64,000 nt of DNA from an uncultured Christensenella sp. (GCA_910586245.1 CAJUFY010000007.1:21321-85320), one strand, 5' to 3'; positions 52,017 to 60,869 are shown, numbered from the stretch's first letter. Program-made: numbers and translations. Notes: generated from the letters alone by a model not told the origin.

Positions 52017-52937
52017 ATGAAATTTCAGATCATGCTTGAAATCTTATTTACTTTACTGGCGCGCAAACGGGTAATCGCGCGGGAGTTTGCAGACCGATAC
52101 GGGATATCTCTTCGTTCGGTATACCGCTACGTAGACGAATTGACGGTTGCAGGAATTCCGATCGACGTGGCGCGCGGCTCGCAAGGCGGCATTTATATTT
52201 CGGATACGTATAAACTGCCGCGTGGCTTTTTTACGAAAGAAGAGTACCGCGCTGCTACGAACGCGATTCTCGCCATGCACGAACAGCTTGGAAGCCCTTT
52301 ATTAAAAAACGTCGCCGACAAATTGTCGGCGCAATTCAAAAGCGAAAAATTCGACGTTTCTCTTTCGGGGAATATTCTCGTAGACAGCGGAACCTGGGGC
52401 GACGAACGGAAATTTTCGGAAAAACTTACTTTAATCGAACAAGCAGTCAATCAGCGCGAAGCGCTCTTCATCGACTATTCCGACCGCGACGGAAACAATT
52501 CCAAACGAACGATTCTACCGCATTTGCTCGTATACAAACAAAATATTTGGTATACTTACGCATGGTGCAAAACCCGCAACGACTTCAGGCTTTTCAAACT
52601 CGGCAGAATGCGCTCCGTTGTGGAAACGGGAGAAACGTTTGAACGCATTCCTTTTTCGCGGGAACAAATTCCCCTGTCGTTTTGGACGAACGAAGAAAAC
52701 ACGGTAAACGCACGGTTCGAAATTTTAGCGGAAGCGCTGCCGTTTGCCGAAGAGTGGCTGGGTGTAGAAAATATCCGAAAAGATAACGGTTCTTTTTATG
52801 CGGACGTAATTCTGCCCGACGACGATTCGCTGGTCGGAAAAATTCTTTCGGCAGGCGCGGGATTCCGCGTGCTGTCCCCCGCATCGCTTGCCCTGCGCGT
52901 CAAAGCGGAAGCGCTCCGCATTGCAAAGCGCTGTTAA
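52017..52937 (+). CDS. WYL-domain transcriptional regulator, YafY-like
   Basis: 306 residues. N-terminal HTH_11 (LEILFTLLARKRVIAREFAD, SLRSVYRYVDEL), a middle linker, and the ligand-binding WYL domain with its motif NIWYTYAWCKTR and GRMRSV near 190-210, then a WCX extension. Such proteins respond to small ligands or nucleic acid. Target unknown; the divergent small gene and the convergent ABC operon are candidates. Start at 52017 after AGGAG. Its stop TAA shares TTAA with the convergent ATPase stop. Confidence 0.88.
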   Translation: MKFQIMLEILFTLLARKRVIAREFADRYGISLRSVYRYVDELTVAGIPIDVARGSQGGIYISDTYKLPRGFFTKEEYRAATNAILAMHEQLGSPLLKNVADKLSAQFKSEKFDVSLSGNILVDSGTWGDERKFSEKLTLIEQAVNQREALFIDYSDRDGNNSKRTILPHLLVYKQNIWYTYAWCKTRNDFRLFKLGRMRSVVETGETFERIPFSREQIPLSFWTNEENTVNARFEILAEALPFAEEWLGVENIRKDNGSFYADVILPDDDSLVGKILSAGAGFRVLSPASLALRVKAEALRIAKRC

Positions 52938-53605
52938 ATTTCCCGCAGCAACGCGCGCGTCAACGTTCTTTCTTCGGGTAGAGTTTGCAAAAAATCGCGC
53001 GGATAGGGCGCGGGAATCAGCAAATCCAGCACGGGTTCCCCCTCCCGAACGACGACCGCGCGGGAAGATAACAGCGCCGCTTCGTGCACGTCGTGGGTGA
53101 CGAAAACGACCGTGTCCCCCGTTTCTTTCCACAGTTTTAAAACGAGCGCAATCAGCGACCGTTTGAGCGATAAATCGAGCGACGCGAAAGGTTCGTCCAT
53201 TAACAGCGTATCGTGCGGATAAACGAACGCGCGCGCAATGGCGACGCGTTGCCGCTCTCCGCCCGAAAGCTCGCGGGGATAGCGTTTTCTCTTATCGCCC
53301 AACCCCACTTGATCGAGCATTTCTATCGCTTTGGCATACCGATCTTCCGTTAGAACGAACCGCAGGTTTTCTTCCGCCGTAAGATTCGGGAGCAATTTCG
53401 CCGATTGAAACAAATGCGAAACCCTTCCCGCGTTCGTTACTTCGCCGCGATATTCCGTCATCCCCGAAATAACGTTTAACAGCGTCGTTTTCCCCGCCCC
53501 GCTCTCTCCGAGCACGGCGGTAATTTTTTTGTCTTCCAATTCCAAAAGTCCGCAGCGGAACGCAACCCGTTCGCCGTATTTCTTTTCGATATCCTTCAGA
53601 ATCAT
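52934..53605 (-). CDS. ABC transporter ATP-binding protein (TM1266 operon)
   Basis: 223-residue ATPase: Walker A GESGAGKTT, signature ELSGGERQRVAIARAF, Walker B TLLMDEPFASLD and switch His in VTHDVHEA. Start at 53605 overlaps the permease stop by 4 bp; longer frames are not supported by an RBS. It completes a substrate-binding/permease/ATPase set. Substrate unknown. Confidence 0.9.
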   Translation of the reverse strand: MILKDIEKKYGERVAFRCGLLELEDKKITAVLGESGAGKTTLLNVISGMTEYRGEVTNAGRVSHLFQSAKLLPNLTAEENLRFVLTEDRYAKAIEMLDQVGLGDKRKRYPRELSGGERQRVAIARAFVYPHDTLLMDEPFASLDLSLKRSLIALVLKLWKETGDTVVFVTHDVHEAALLSSRAVVVREGEPVLDLLIPAPYPRDFLQTLPEERTLTRALLREI

Positions 53606-54345
53606 GCGCGCCACCTCACCGTCAATCGATAGACGAGCGCGCACGCGCCCTCCAACAAAAAGCCGAGCAGAATACAAAGAAGCGTCAGCGCGAGAAGCTG
53701 CGGCATCTGCACGTACATTTTCGCTTCCTGCATCAACCCGCCCAAACTGCGATAGGTCGAAGCAAGAACTTCGCCCGACACCGTTATTTTCAGCCCGAGA
53801 GAAAAGATCGCTCCGGATTGTTTTAAAACGGGAGGCGCGGCAAGCGGTAAGTACATTTTAAAAATTTTACGCCGCCCGCTTACGCAAAACGCACGGGCAA
53901 GCTCTCCGTATTCTTCCCCCACCTCGTCGAATGCGGAAAGCGCGGAAGCGTATACCGCGGGGAACAAAACGAACAGCGAAACGATTACGGGCGCAACGGT
54001 AGGAGAAGTCCAAAGCAATAAAATTAAAATTACGGCAAGCGTCGGCAAAGTGCGCAAAAGCGAAATCACGGGTGCAAAAAAAGCCCGTACTCTGCCGCAA
54101 AGTCGAGATAACGCCGCAAAGCCCGTACCCAAAATCAACGATATTACGAAGGCGCAAAACGTTCGTAACAACGTTCCCGCAAACGCACGCCAGAACGCTC
54201 CGTCGGCAAGATATTGCCACGTTGCGGAAATCGTTTCCCAAAAAGACGGCAGCAAATAATCGTTCCCGACGATAAAATAAGCGATCAGCCAGGCAAGCCA
54301 AAGAAACACGATGGCAAGCGATGAAAATAAAATATTCTTTTTCAA
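53602..54345 (-). CDS. ABC transporter permease (TM1266 operon)
   Basis: About 247 residues, six hydrophobic helices, BPD_transp_1 type with EAA-loop-like AFCVSGRRKIFKMYLPLAAPP. The likely start is TTG at 54345, two bases after the binding-protein stop, with a GCGGGG-type weak RBS; the open frame continues 43 codons upstream without support. Resembles nitrate/sulfonate permeases. Confidence 0.82.
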   Translation of the reverse strand: MKKNILFSSLAIVFLWLAWLIAYFIVGNDYLLPSFWETISATWQYLADGAFWRAFAGTLLRTFCAFVISLILGTGFAALSRLCGRVRAFFAPVISLLRTLPTLAVILILLLWTSPTVAPVIVSLFVLFPAVYASALSAFDEVGEEYGELARAFCVSGRRKIFKMYLPLAAPPVLKQSGAIFSLGLKITVSGEVLASTYRSLGGLMQEAKMYVQMPQLLALTLLCILLGFLLEGACALVYRLTVRWRA

Positions 54346-54347
54346 AA

Positions 54348-55367
54348 TTACCCCGCAAAGAAAAAGGCTTCGGATACCGCAGCCGCGGAAGCGGGATTCA
54401 CCGCAATGAGTTTGGCAAGGAACGAATTCACCGCTTGTTTGCAGTCCTGCGCAGCGGTAAATCGAACGGAGCAATTTACGATAACTTCCGAAGTCAGATT
54501 TTTGGCGTCGAAAGAAGGCGTAAGACCCGCCGTCCTTTTATCCGCCAGCAAAGACAAAATTTGTTCCGGCTGAACGGTTTTCAAAAACTCGGCACTTCCC
54601 TGAAAATAAGAAATCAAACGCGTGACGGCTGAACGATCCCGACGGATTACCGAATTTTTCGCAACAAGCACCGCCTGAGGGTAACCGTTCCCGCTACCGT
54701 ACAATTTTTGCAGATCGCCCGCAAAAACAAACGGTTTGGGAGAGTTCGCCGTCCCTTTGATTTTGGTGCTTGCCGCAGGCTCGGGACAAAGATAATAGTC
54801 GCAACCGTATACGGGAGTCACGTTCGCAGCATCCGTTCCGAGATTGACGAGATTTACGGATTCCGCAACCGCTTCCTCGTTCACGTTTGGCATGATCCGA
54901 TAAGGAATCCCCCGATCGGCAAGCACGGTCTGTAACGTCAGACCGGGAACGTTGGCAAGCTGTACGACGCCAACCTTCTTTCCGAGCAACACGTTTTCAA
55001 CGTTTTCCCTGTCGATCAAGTCGTTTTCCCCGACCGTCAAAAAATAGAGATTTCCGTTGGTAACCGTGCCGAGCATAGAATACGATTCCCCCGTCCCCAA
55101 CAATTTGCTTGCAGCGTTGAGCGGAAGGACACAAAAATCGGCGGCGGGATTGGCACCCGTTACCTGTGCCGCAACCGTTTGCGCATCGATTACGCGGTAT
55201 TCGAAAGCGGAATCCTGCTTCGAAATCGCGTGCGCCAGCGCAAGCGCGGGCGCGCCGTCCGGAGCGTAAACGGAATAAGCGTTTTTATCTTTTCCGCATG
55301 CCGCCCCGCCGAATATCGCGGCAGAACAAACAATTGCGCTCATAATTCCCGCAATCCATTTTTTCAT
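54348..55367 (-). CDS. ABC transporter substrate-binding lipoprotein (TM1266 operon)
   Basis: 339 residues; the signal peptide ends in AAC (lipobox GGAAC, Cys24). Mature fold of the NMT1/phosphonate-like type: VYAPDGAPALALAHAISKQD, LPLNAASKLLGTG, and an internal GKKVGVVQLANVPG. The substrate is unknown; the Ala-Asp-Phe-Cys stretch (ADFCVLPLN) is conserved-looking. It follows the TM1266-type gene by 10 bp in one operon. RBS AGGTGA. Confidence 0.85.
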   Translation of the reverse strand: MKKWIAGIMSAIVCSAAIFGGAACGKDKNAYSVYAPDGAPALALAHAISKQDSAFEYRVIDAQTVAAQVTGANPAADFCVLPLNAASKLLGTGESYSMLGTVTNGNLYFLTVGENDLIDRENVENVLLGKKVGVVQLANVPGLTLQTVLADRGIPYRIMPNVNEEAVAESVNLVNLGTDAANVTPVYGCDYYLCPEPAASTKIKGTANSPKPFVFAGDLQKLYGSGNGYPQAVLVAKNSVIRRDRSAVTRLISYFQGSAEFLKTVQPEQILSLLADKRTAGLTPSFDAKNLTSEVIVNCSVRFTAAQDCKQAVNSFLAKLIAVNPASAAAVSEAFFFAG

Positions 55368-55377
55368 AAGTCACCTC

Positions 55378-55626
55378 TTAAAATTTACTGAATAACGTTT
55401 TTGCGCTGATCCCCGACAAATTCCCGATCTTCCCCGTGAGCGCGTTCACTGCGGGAACGGGCGCGTCCAAAACGACCGCTATCACGGAAACGCACTTTTC
55501 ACGATAAGGAATCCCCATTCTTCCGACGATATATTCCGCATATTCCGAAAGATAGCCGTTCAATTGCTCGACGCATCCGCGCTGTTCGATGATAATCGAA
55601 AGTACGCAGATTCTTTTTTCTTCCAT
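55378..55626 (-). CDS. TM1266-family (iron-only hydrogenase system putative regulator) protein
   Basis: 82 residues with ferredoxin-like ACT/NikR-C fold: CVLSIIIEQRGCVEQLN, then GIPYREKCVSVIAVVLDAP and GKIGNLSGISAKTLFS. The family is often named for its co-occurrence with [FeFe]-hydrogenase genes; no DNA-binding part is evident. Here it heads an ABC transporter operon 41 kb from the hydrogenase. Start at 55626 after GGAGGG with a long T spacer; a longer frame upstream is not supported. Confidence 0.75.
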   Translation of the reverse strand: MEEKRICVLSIIIEQRGCVEQLNGYLSEYAEYIVGRMGIPYREKCVSVIAVVLDAPVPAVNALTGKIGNLSGISAKTLFSKF

Positions 55627-55737
55627 AAAAAAATCCCTCCGCCCGAACACGGGCGAAAGGAAAACGGCGGAATACAAGTTCCGCTTGCTTTTCATTCAGC
55701 CCTTTGCAGTCAGCCAAAGCATTCCGTTCAGGTATTT
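55627..55737 (-). promoter_or_regulatory. Structured 5' leader of the TM1266-ABC operon
   Basis: About 110 nt from the predicted +1. Possible helices: CGGAAT/ATTCCG enclosing about 50 nt, CTTTG/CAAAG and GCGGAA/TTCCGC (alternative to the first), and CGCCCG/CGGGCG abutting the RBS. No open-frame evidence. It resembles a riboswitch or protein-binding leader but fits none of the classes I know. Confidence 0.5.
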
Positions 55738-55743
55738 TCTCTA

Positions 55744-55772
55744 AATATAACACGCACACGCCGAAATGTCAA
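55744..55772 (-). promoter_or_regulatory. Promoter of the TM1266-ABC operon
   Basis: TTGACA (55772-55767), 17-bp spacer, TATATT (55749-55744). Confidence 0.8.
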
Positions 55773-55788
55773 GCGTGTGCGTAATCGA

Positions 55789-57279
55789 TTATTCCTTGTT
55801 TTCCTGCGATCGCTCGTCTTGCGGCGAAACGTTCACCTTTCCCTCTTCCACGCGGCACATGTTTCTGCGCCTGTTTGCTTCGGAAATTTTTTTCCGTTTG
55901 CGTTTATTCAGCACCGTAATCGTTACGACGCTTACAACCGCCACCCCGACGATTGCGCTTAAAAGAATCAACGCAGTCGTAAGCGCCGAAGGCGGTTCGT
56001 CGTACGGCGAATAAGACTGATTAAAATGATCGTTTCCGACCACTTTAAATTTCAGATCGCCCAACGGCAAAGAAGCTTGCGAAAAACGATATCCGTTCTC
56101 CTCTTTTTCGAGCGTCAGCGAACTGTCGCAAACCGTGAGCGCAGTTGCAATTTTCACCTCCAAACCGCCGTAACGACTCCACTGTTGCGCAGGAGAAAGA
56201 TAATAATGAAAATAACAAGCCCCGCCCGAAGAAATCGTGGGATACAACGGCATCCGTACCGTATGCGTTACGCTCTGCCTTGCCGGAACGTCGATGCGGT
56301 ATTCCAACCAACGGCACAAATCGTCTTTGTTCACGAGGTTCAACGCGCAACAGATTACGCCGTGGTCGCTTTGCCAGGCCTTCAACAAATCTACGCCGCA
56401 ACAAAACCAGTCGCTGTCGGAAACGTCCCCGCAAGGATTCTGTCCCTGCAAAAATTCCGCCAACGTAACCGTTTCTTCCTTACGCACGGTAACGGCGTCG
56501 GCAAAATCATATTTCTTGTCGTACACTGCGCCGGGATCCCGCGCCGTCACCGCAGCGTTGAGTTGCGCGGTTTCCCCAATGACGTAAAACGCAAAACAGT
56601 CGTTTTGCTTGTTTAAGCGATACGTACCGATCATTTTTCCGTTTTCCAGACGGTGGTTATAACAATCCGGAGAATAAATTTTCGTTCGGGAAGCATTGTA
56701 ACCGTATTCCATTCGCAATTCGTATTGATCCGCCCGAACGGATTCCGGTAACGTGACGGAACAGGAATATTCCGTTACGGTTCGGTCGGCCGTATAAAAC
56801 GAATCCTCCCGACCGCTCAATATTTCTGCCGCATTTTCTAAAACCGTTCTTCCAAACCCGTCGGAAAAGGTATATCTAAGGGTGCTTTCGATCGGTTCGC
56901 CATCGACTTCCAATCGGTACTCCGCATAATCTTCCGAAATACCGCGGCGATATTCCGCAGTTTTTCCGAGCGGCAAAACAAGACGCAGCGTTTCGTTTTC
57001 TTCCGTCGGATTTTTCAAACGGTATTGCAACATTGCCGCAGGCAAGCAATCTCCCTGCGCGGACGGAATCTTGTTAATGCTGTATAAAATACGTTCCGAT
57101 TCCACCTCTACGGGCGTTTCGGTAAGCGGCATAATTTCGTAACAGTCCGCTCCCAGCAAATTCGGCGTAGGCATTGCTGCGGCGGTAGCGATTTTAGACT
57201 GACGGCAACCGAATCCGACGAACCCGACTGCACCTACGGGCATTGCAAGCAGAATTGCGTATAACGATTTTTTATTCAT
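55789..57279 (-). CDS. Extracellular membrane-anchored protein of a two-component operon
   Basis: 496 residues. An N-terminal hydrophobic segment (LYAILLAMPVGAVGFVGFGC) may be a signal peptide or lipoprotein leader with an imperfect lipobox. About 400 external residues of beta-rich sequence follow, then a C-terminal helix (near 438-460, LILLSAIVGVAVVSVVTI) and a basic cytosolic tail. I recognise no domain. The ATG at 57279 overlaps the histidine kinase stop by 4 bp, so it is produced with the sensor and may be its signal receptor or target. Confidence 0.75.
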   Translation of the reverse strand: MNKKSLYAILLAMPVGAVGFVGFGCRQSKIATAAAMPTPNLLGADCYEIMPLTETPVEVESERILYSINKIPSAQGDCLPAAMLQYRLKNPTEENETLRLVLPLGKTAEYRRGISEDYAEYRLEVDGEPIESTLRYTFSDGFGRTVLENAAEILSGREDSFYTADRTVTEYSCSVTLPESVRADQYELRMEYGYNASRTKIYSPDCYNHRLENGKMIGTYRLNKQNDCFAFYVIGETAQLNAAVTARDPGAVYDKKYDFADAVTVRKEETVTLAEFLQGQNPCGDVSDSDWFCCGVDLLKAWQSDHGVICCALNLVNKDDLCRWLEYRIDVPARQSVTHTVRMPLYPTISSGGACYFHYYLSPAQQWSRYGGLEVKIATALTVCDSSLTLEKEENGYRFSQASLPLGDLKFKVVGNDHFNQSYSPYDEPPSALTTALILLSAIVGVAVVSVVTITVLNKRKRKKISEANRRRNMCRVEEGKVNVSPQDERSQENKE

Positions 57280-58727
57280 ACTTCCTCCCGTTTTCTTTTC
57301 GGATTTTTGTCTTCTTCCGTTTCTTCGGCGGAAATCAAAAATTCCACCCAAAAACAACTGCCTTTGCCGACCTCGGAAAGCACGCCGAACGGACATTCAT
57401 GCGCCAGTAAAATACTTTTTACAATCGAAAGTCCGAGTCCCGTTCCCTGAATCGGGCGTTTGTGCGTTTTATTCGACCGATAATAGCGATCCCAAATGGT
57501 ATCGACTTCGTCGGGCGGGATTCCTTTGCCCGTATCGTAGACCTCAAATCTTGCGCAATCGTTTCTTCGGAACAGTTTTACGATCACCCGTTTATCGGCG
57601 CCCGTATAATTTACGGCGTTGCCGATGAGGTTATACAATACCTGTTCGATCCGCTCACGGCAGGCGACGGTATACAGATCGTCTTCGATTTCCGTTTGAA
57701 TCTGATAACCGCCCGTCTCTTTTAAATAATCGAACCGATTCGCAATGCGGTACACCTCTTCGGAAAGATTGAATTCCTTTTTTACGTCGGAAACAAGTCC
57801 CGCGCGCAATTTGGAAAGATCAAGCAAATCGCCCACAAGCGCGGCGAGGCGGTCGCTTTCGTCGATAATAATTTGCGCGTGCGCATCACGCTTCTCTTTT
57901 TCTTCGCCGGAAATTTCCCGAATCATGGAAGCGTACGCCTTGATCATCGTCAGCGGCGTTTTAAAGTCGTGCGAAACATTTGCAATCAGTTCTTTTTGCA
58001 TTTTGTCTGCTTTGGAAATTTCCACGCGCGCATTATCCAGCGCGTCGGAAAGCTCGGTAATTTCCGCACAGTAATAATCTTTTTTGAAATTCAACTGGTA
58101 GTTCCCGCGCGAAAGCTCTTTTGCGCGTTCCGTGACTTCCGTCACGGGTTTCGTGATCAACATCGCCACGAAGCCGCTTGCAACAAATGCAAGCACGACG
58201 GAAAATGCCCCCGTTAACATGGACATCCAACGAAAATTCCCTACGTTTGATCCAAGCGTACCGTCCGGCAGCGCAAGATATAAATAGCACGCTCTTCCGC
58301 TTACCGAAGTTTTTGCACCGAATGCAATTTCCTTTTGTCCTTCGATCAACGTCGATTCCCGATCGGACAGCGCGCCTTTGATGACGCTTGCAAGTTCCGA
58401 ATAGTTCCCTTCTGCTGTATATTCGGGAAATACACTTTCGCCGTTTTCATCGAGTATGTACAGGCAAACGCCGTATTCGTTTGCGATTCCGTACAATTTG
58501 CGCGCAATCACGGTATCTTCCGATCCCGAAACCTGCAACATTTTTTTGCCCGCTTCGCTGAGCGTTTTCACTGCCATTTCCCGATACTGTTTATGAATCA
58601 GAACGTTCTGAACCACCCCGTATACTAAAATCACGACGAGTGCGAAAACGGAAAACGAAAACCATAATACGAGGTTCAGGCTTTTGCCCGTCCTCGTTCG
58701 TTTTAATCCGTTTTTCTGATTCGCCAT
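57276..58727 (-). CDS. Sensor histidine kinase
   Basis: 483 residues: two membrane helices (about 19-42 and 172-192) around an external sensor domain, HAMP linker (ITKPVTEVTERAKEL), H-box NVSHDFKTPLTMIKAY, N-box LIGNAVNYTGA, G1 DTGKGI and G2 GTGLGLSIVKS. PhoR/WalK-like layout but without PAS. Coupled with the regulator upstream (6-bp gap) and the membrane protein downstream. Stimulus unknown. Confidence 0.92.
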   Translation of the reverse strand: MANQKNGLKRTRTGKSLNLVLWFSFSVFALVVILVYGVVQNVLIHKQYREMAVKTLSEAGKKMLQVSGSEDTVIARKLYGIANEYGVCLYILDENGESVFPEYTAEGNYSELASVIKGALSDRESTLIEGQKEIAFGAKTSVSGRACYLYLALPDGTLGSNVGNFRWMSMLTGAFSVVLAFVASGFVAMLITKPVTEVTERAKELSRGNYQLNFKKDYYCAEITELSDALDNARVEISKADKMQKELIANVSHDFKTPLTMIKAYASMIREISGEEKEKRDAHAQIIIDESDRLAALVGDLLDLSKLRAGLVSDVKKEFNLSEEVYRIANRFDYLKETGGYQIQTEIEDDLYTVACRERIEQVLYNLIGNAVNYTGADKRVIVKLFRRNDCARFEVYDTGKGIPPDEVDTIWDRYYRSNKTHKRPIQGTGLGLSIVKSILLAHECPFGVLSEVGKGSCFWVEFLISAEETEEDKNPKRKREEV

Positions 58728-58733
58728 ACGTAT

Positions 58734-59402
58734 TTATGCCTCGAATTTATAACCGAGCCCGCGAAGGGTTACGATAAATTTTCTGTATTCTTTTAAATTC
58801 CCGCGCAACATTTTTACGTGCGTATCCACCGTGCGGTCGTCGCCGTAAAAATCGTACCCCCAAACTTTATTCAAAAGTTTGTCGCGCGTCAGGGCAACCC
58901 CTTTGTTTTTTACGAAATAAAACAGCAATTCGTATTCTTTGGGCGTAAGATCGGCCGGTTCGCCGTTCACCGTTACGTTCCTGCCGACCATATCGATTTT
59001 CAATCCTTCGAACTCGTACAAATCTTTGTTGCCCGTCTGTGCGGCGCTGCTTCTTTTGATTAACGCGTGAATGCGCGCCATCACTTCTTTGGGCGAAAAT
59101 GGCTTCGTCACGTAATCGTCCGAACCGATTTCGAACCCGAACAGTTTATCGTATTCTTCCCCGCGCGCAGACAGCATAATCACGGGCGTCTGTTTAAACT
59201 TCCGAATTTCTTTTACGGCGGAAAAACCGTCGAGTCTGGGCATCATAACGTCCATCAGAATTACGTCGTAATCGTTATCACGGCACAACTTTACGGCTTC
59301 CATTCCGTCCTGCGCTTCATCCGCTTGACCGCCCTCGAATTCCACGTATTCGCGCAATACGGCGCGAATCATCTCTTCATCGTCTACAATCAGTATCTTC
59401 AT
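58734..59402 (-). CDS. OmpR-family response regulator
   Basis: 222 residues: receiver domain with KILIVDDEEMI, phospho-acceptor Asp in DVILMDVMMPR and Lys in YVTKPFSP; winged-helix DNA-binding domain (LTPKEYELLFYFV, GDDRTVDTHVKMLRG). The start at 59402 follows AGGAGGAAATT. First gene of the regulator-kinase-membrane-protein operon; a -10 TATAAT lies about 25 bp upstream. Confidence 0.93.
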   Translation of the reverse strand: MKILIVDDEEMIRAVLREYVEFEGGQADEAQDGMEAVKLCRDNDYDVILMDVMMPRLDGFSAVKEIRKFKQTPVIMLSARGEEYDKLFGFEIGSDDYVTKPFSPKEVMARIHALIKRSSAAQTGNKDLYEFEGLKIDMVGRNVTVNGEPADLTPKEYELLFYFVKNKGVALTRDKLLNKVWGYDFYGDDRTVDTHVKMLRGNLKEYRKFIVTLRGLGYKFEA

Positions 59403-59547
59403 AATTTCCTCCTGGTACAAAATTATACCCGAAATCTTTTATATTCCTTTTAACAATCGGTGAAAATTAGGTGAAAAAGTCCTCTTTATTATATCATATC
59501 TATGATTGATAAGCAAGAAAAATTTTTCAGCATAATTAAACAAACGT

Positions 59548-59576
59548 TTGACAAACATTCGTTCGTTTGATATAAT
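59548..59576 (+). promoter_or_regulatory. Promoter of the radical SAM gene (leaderless type)
   Basis: Perfect consensus: TTGACA (59548-59553), 17-bp spacer, TATAAT (59571-59576); 6 nt to the ATG. Confidence 0.88.
59552..59565. promoter_or_regulatory. LexA-like (SOS) box in the radical SAM promoter
   Basis: CAAACATTCGTTCG matches the Gram-positive LexA box CGAAC-N4-GTTCG at nine of ten defined positions. It lies in the -35/-10 spacer, where binding would block RNA polymerase. Confidence 0.55.
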
Positions 59577-59582
59577 AACAGT

Positions 59583-60869
59583 ATGATTTCCGAAAAATCG
59601 CTTACAATTTTAACGGAAAGCGCCAAATTCGACGTTTCGTGTCCCTCCTCCGGCAGCGCGCGAAAAAACGCGGGCGGAATCGGAAACGGATTTGCCGCAG
59701 GCTGTTGCCATTCGTTCACGCCGGACGGCAGATGCGTTTCGCTTTTGAAAATCTTAATGAGCAACGATTGTCTGTTCGATTGCAAATATTGCATGAACCG
59801 TTCGAGCGCAGATCTTCCGCGCGCCAGCGCAACTCCGGACGAAATTTGCGAACTGGTCATCGATTTTTACAAACGGAATTATATCGAAGGGTTATTTCTC
59901 TCTTCCGCCGTCCATATTTCGCCGAATTATACGATGGAGCAACTCTATCTTACCGTAAAAAAATTGCGCACGGAGTACAATTTTCACGGCTATATCCACG
60001 TGAAAGGAATCCCCCGCGCCGACGAAGAAATCGTGCGCAAGACGGCGCTTTATGCCGACCGCATGAGTTATAATATCGAACTTCCTTCCGAGCAAAGTTT
60101 AAAATTACTTGCTCCGCAAAAGAGCAAAGAAAGCCTATTGCTCCCGATGAAAAAACTTGCCTTAGAAAAACAAATTTTCAAAGAAGAAAAAAGAAAAGGT
60201 CACTTCCTTCCCGCCGGACAGACGACGCAAATGATCGTCGGCGCCAGTCCGGAAGCCGACGGGCAAATTCTGCGGCTTTCCCAAAGCCTTTACCGCGCAA
60301 ACGGATTAAAACGAGTTTATTATTCTTCTTACGTGCCCGTCGTACACGATTCGTTGTTGCCTGACCTTCCCGGCGGCGCGCTCCGTGAACACCGTTTATA
60401 TCAAGCGGACTGGTTATTGCGCTTTTACGGCTTCGACGTGGAAGAACTGGTTCCCGCAGGCGAAAACCTATCGACGGAATTCGATCCGAAATGCGCCTGG
60501 GCGCTCAGAAACATGAACTTATTTCCAATCGAAGTCAACCGCGCCCCGCTCGAAGTTTTACTGCGCGTTCCGGGGATCGGCGCACGCAGCGCTTATAAAA
60601 TTACCGAGGCGCGGAAAAGCGCTTTGCTGACGTTCGAACATCTGAAAAAAATGCGCGTCGTTTTAAAACGCGCAAGGCACTTTATCACGGCAAACGGAAA
60701 ATTTTACGGAACCGAAAACCCCAACGCCGTCCGCGGGTTGTTGGCAGCAGGCGAAACGCAGAATTTTGCCGTACAAATGAATCTGTTTACGGAATTGCAA
60801 CCCGCGCCGCATTTTCAATTATATTCCAATGCGGAAACGGCACGCTCCGCACTCACGGGGGAATTATGA
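59583..60869 (+). CDS. Putative DNA modification/repair radical SAM protein, leaderless
   Basis: 428 residues. Radical SAM motif CLFDCKYC (Cys63, 67, 70) binds the 4Fe-4S cluster. A helix-hairpin-helix (LLRVPGIGARSAYKITEARK) near 330 suggests DNA binding. This is the rSAM_link_UDG-type protein that pairs with DUF4130. The reaction is not known. No Shine-Dalgarno; the ATG is 6 nt from the -10, with a LexA-like box in the promoter. The next gene overlaps by 4 bp. Confidence 0.85.
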   Translation: MISEKSLTILTESAKFDVSCPSSGSARKNAGGIGNGFAAGCCHSFTPDGRCVSLLKILMSNDCLFDCKYCMNRSSADLPRASATPDEICELVIDFYKRNYIEGLFLSSAVHISPNYTMEQLYLTVKKLRTEYNFHGYIHVKGIPRADEEIVRKTALYADRMSYNIELPSEQSLKLLAPQKSKESLLLPMKKLALEKQIFKEEKRKGHFLPAGQTTQMIVGASPEADGQILRLSQSLYRANGLKRVYYSSYVPVVHDSLLPDLPGGALREHRLYQADWLLRFYGFDVEELVPAGENLSTEFDPKCAWALRNMNLFPIEVNRAPLEVLLRVPGIGARSAYKITEARKSALLTFEHLKKMRVVLKRARHFITANGKFYGTENPNAVRGLLAAGETQNFAVQMNLFTELQPAPHFQLYSNAETARSALTGEL

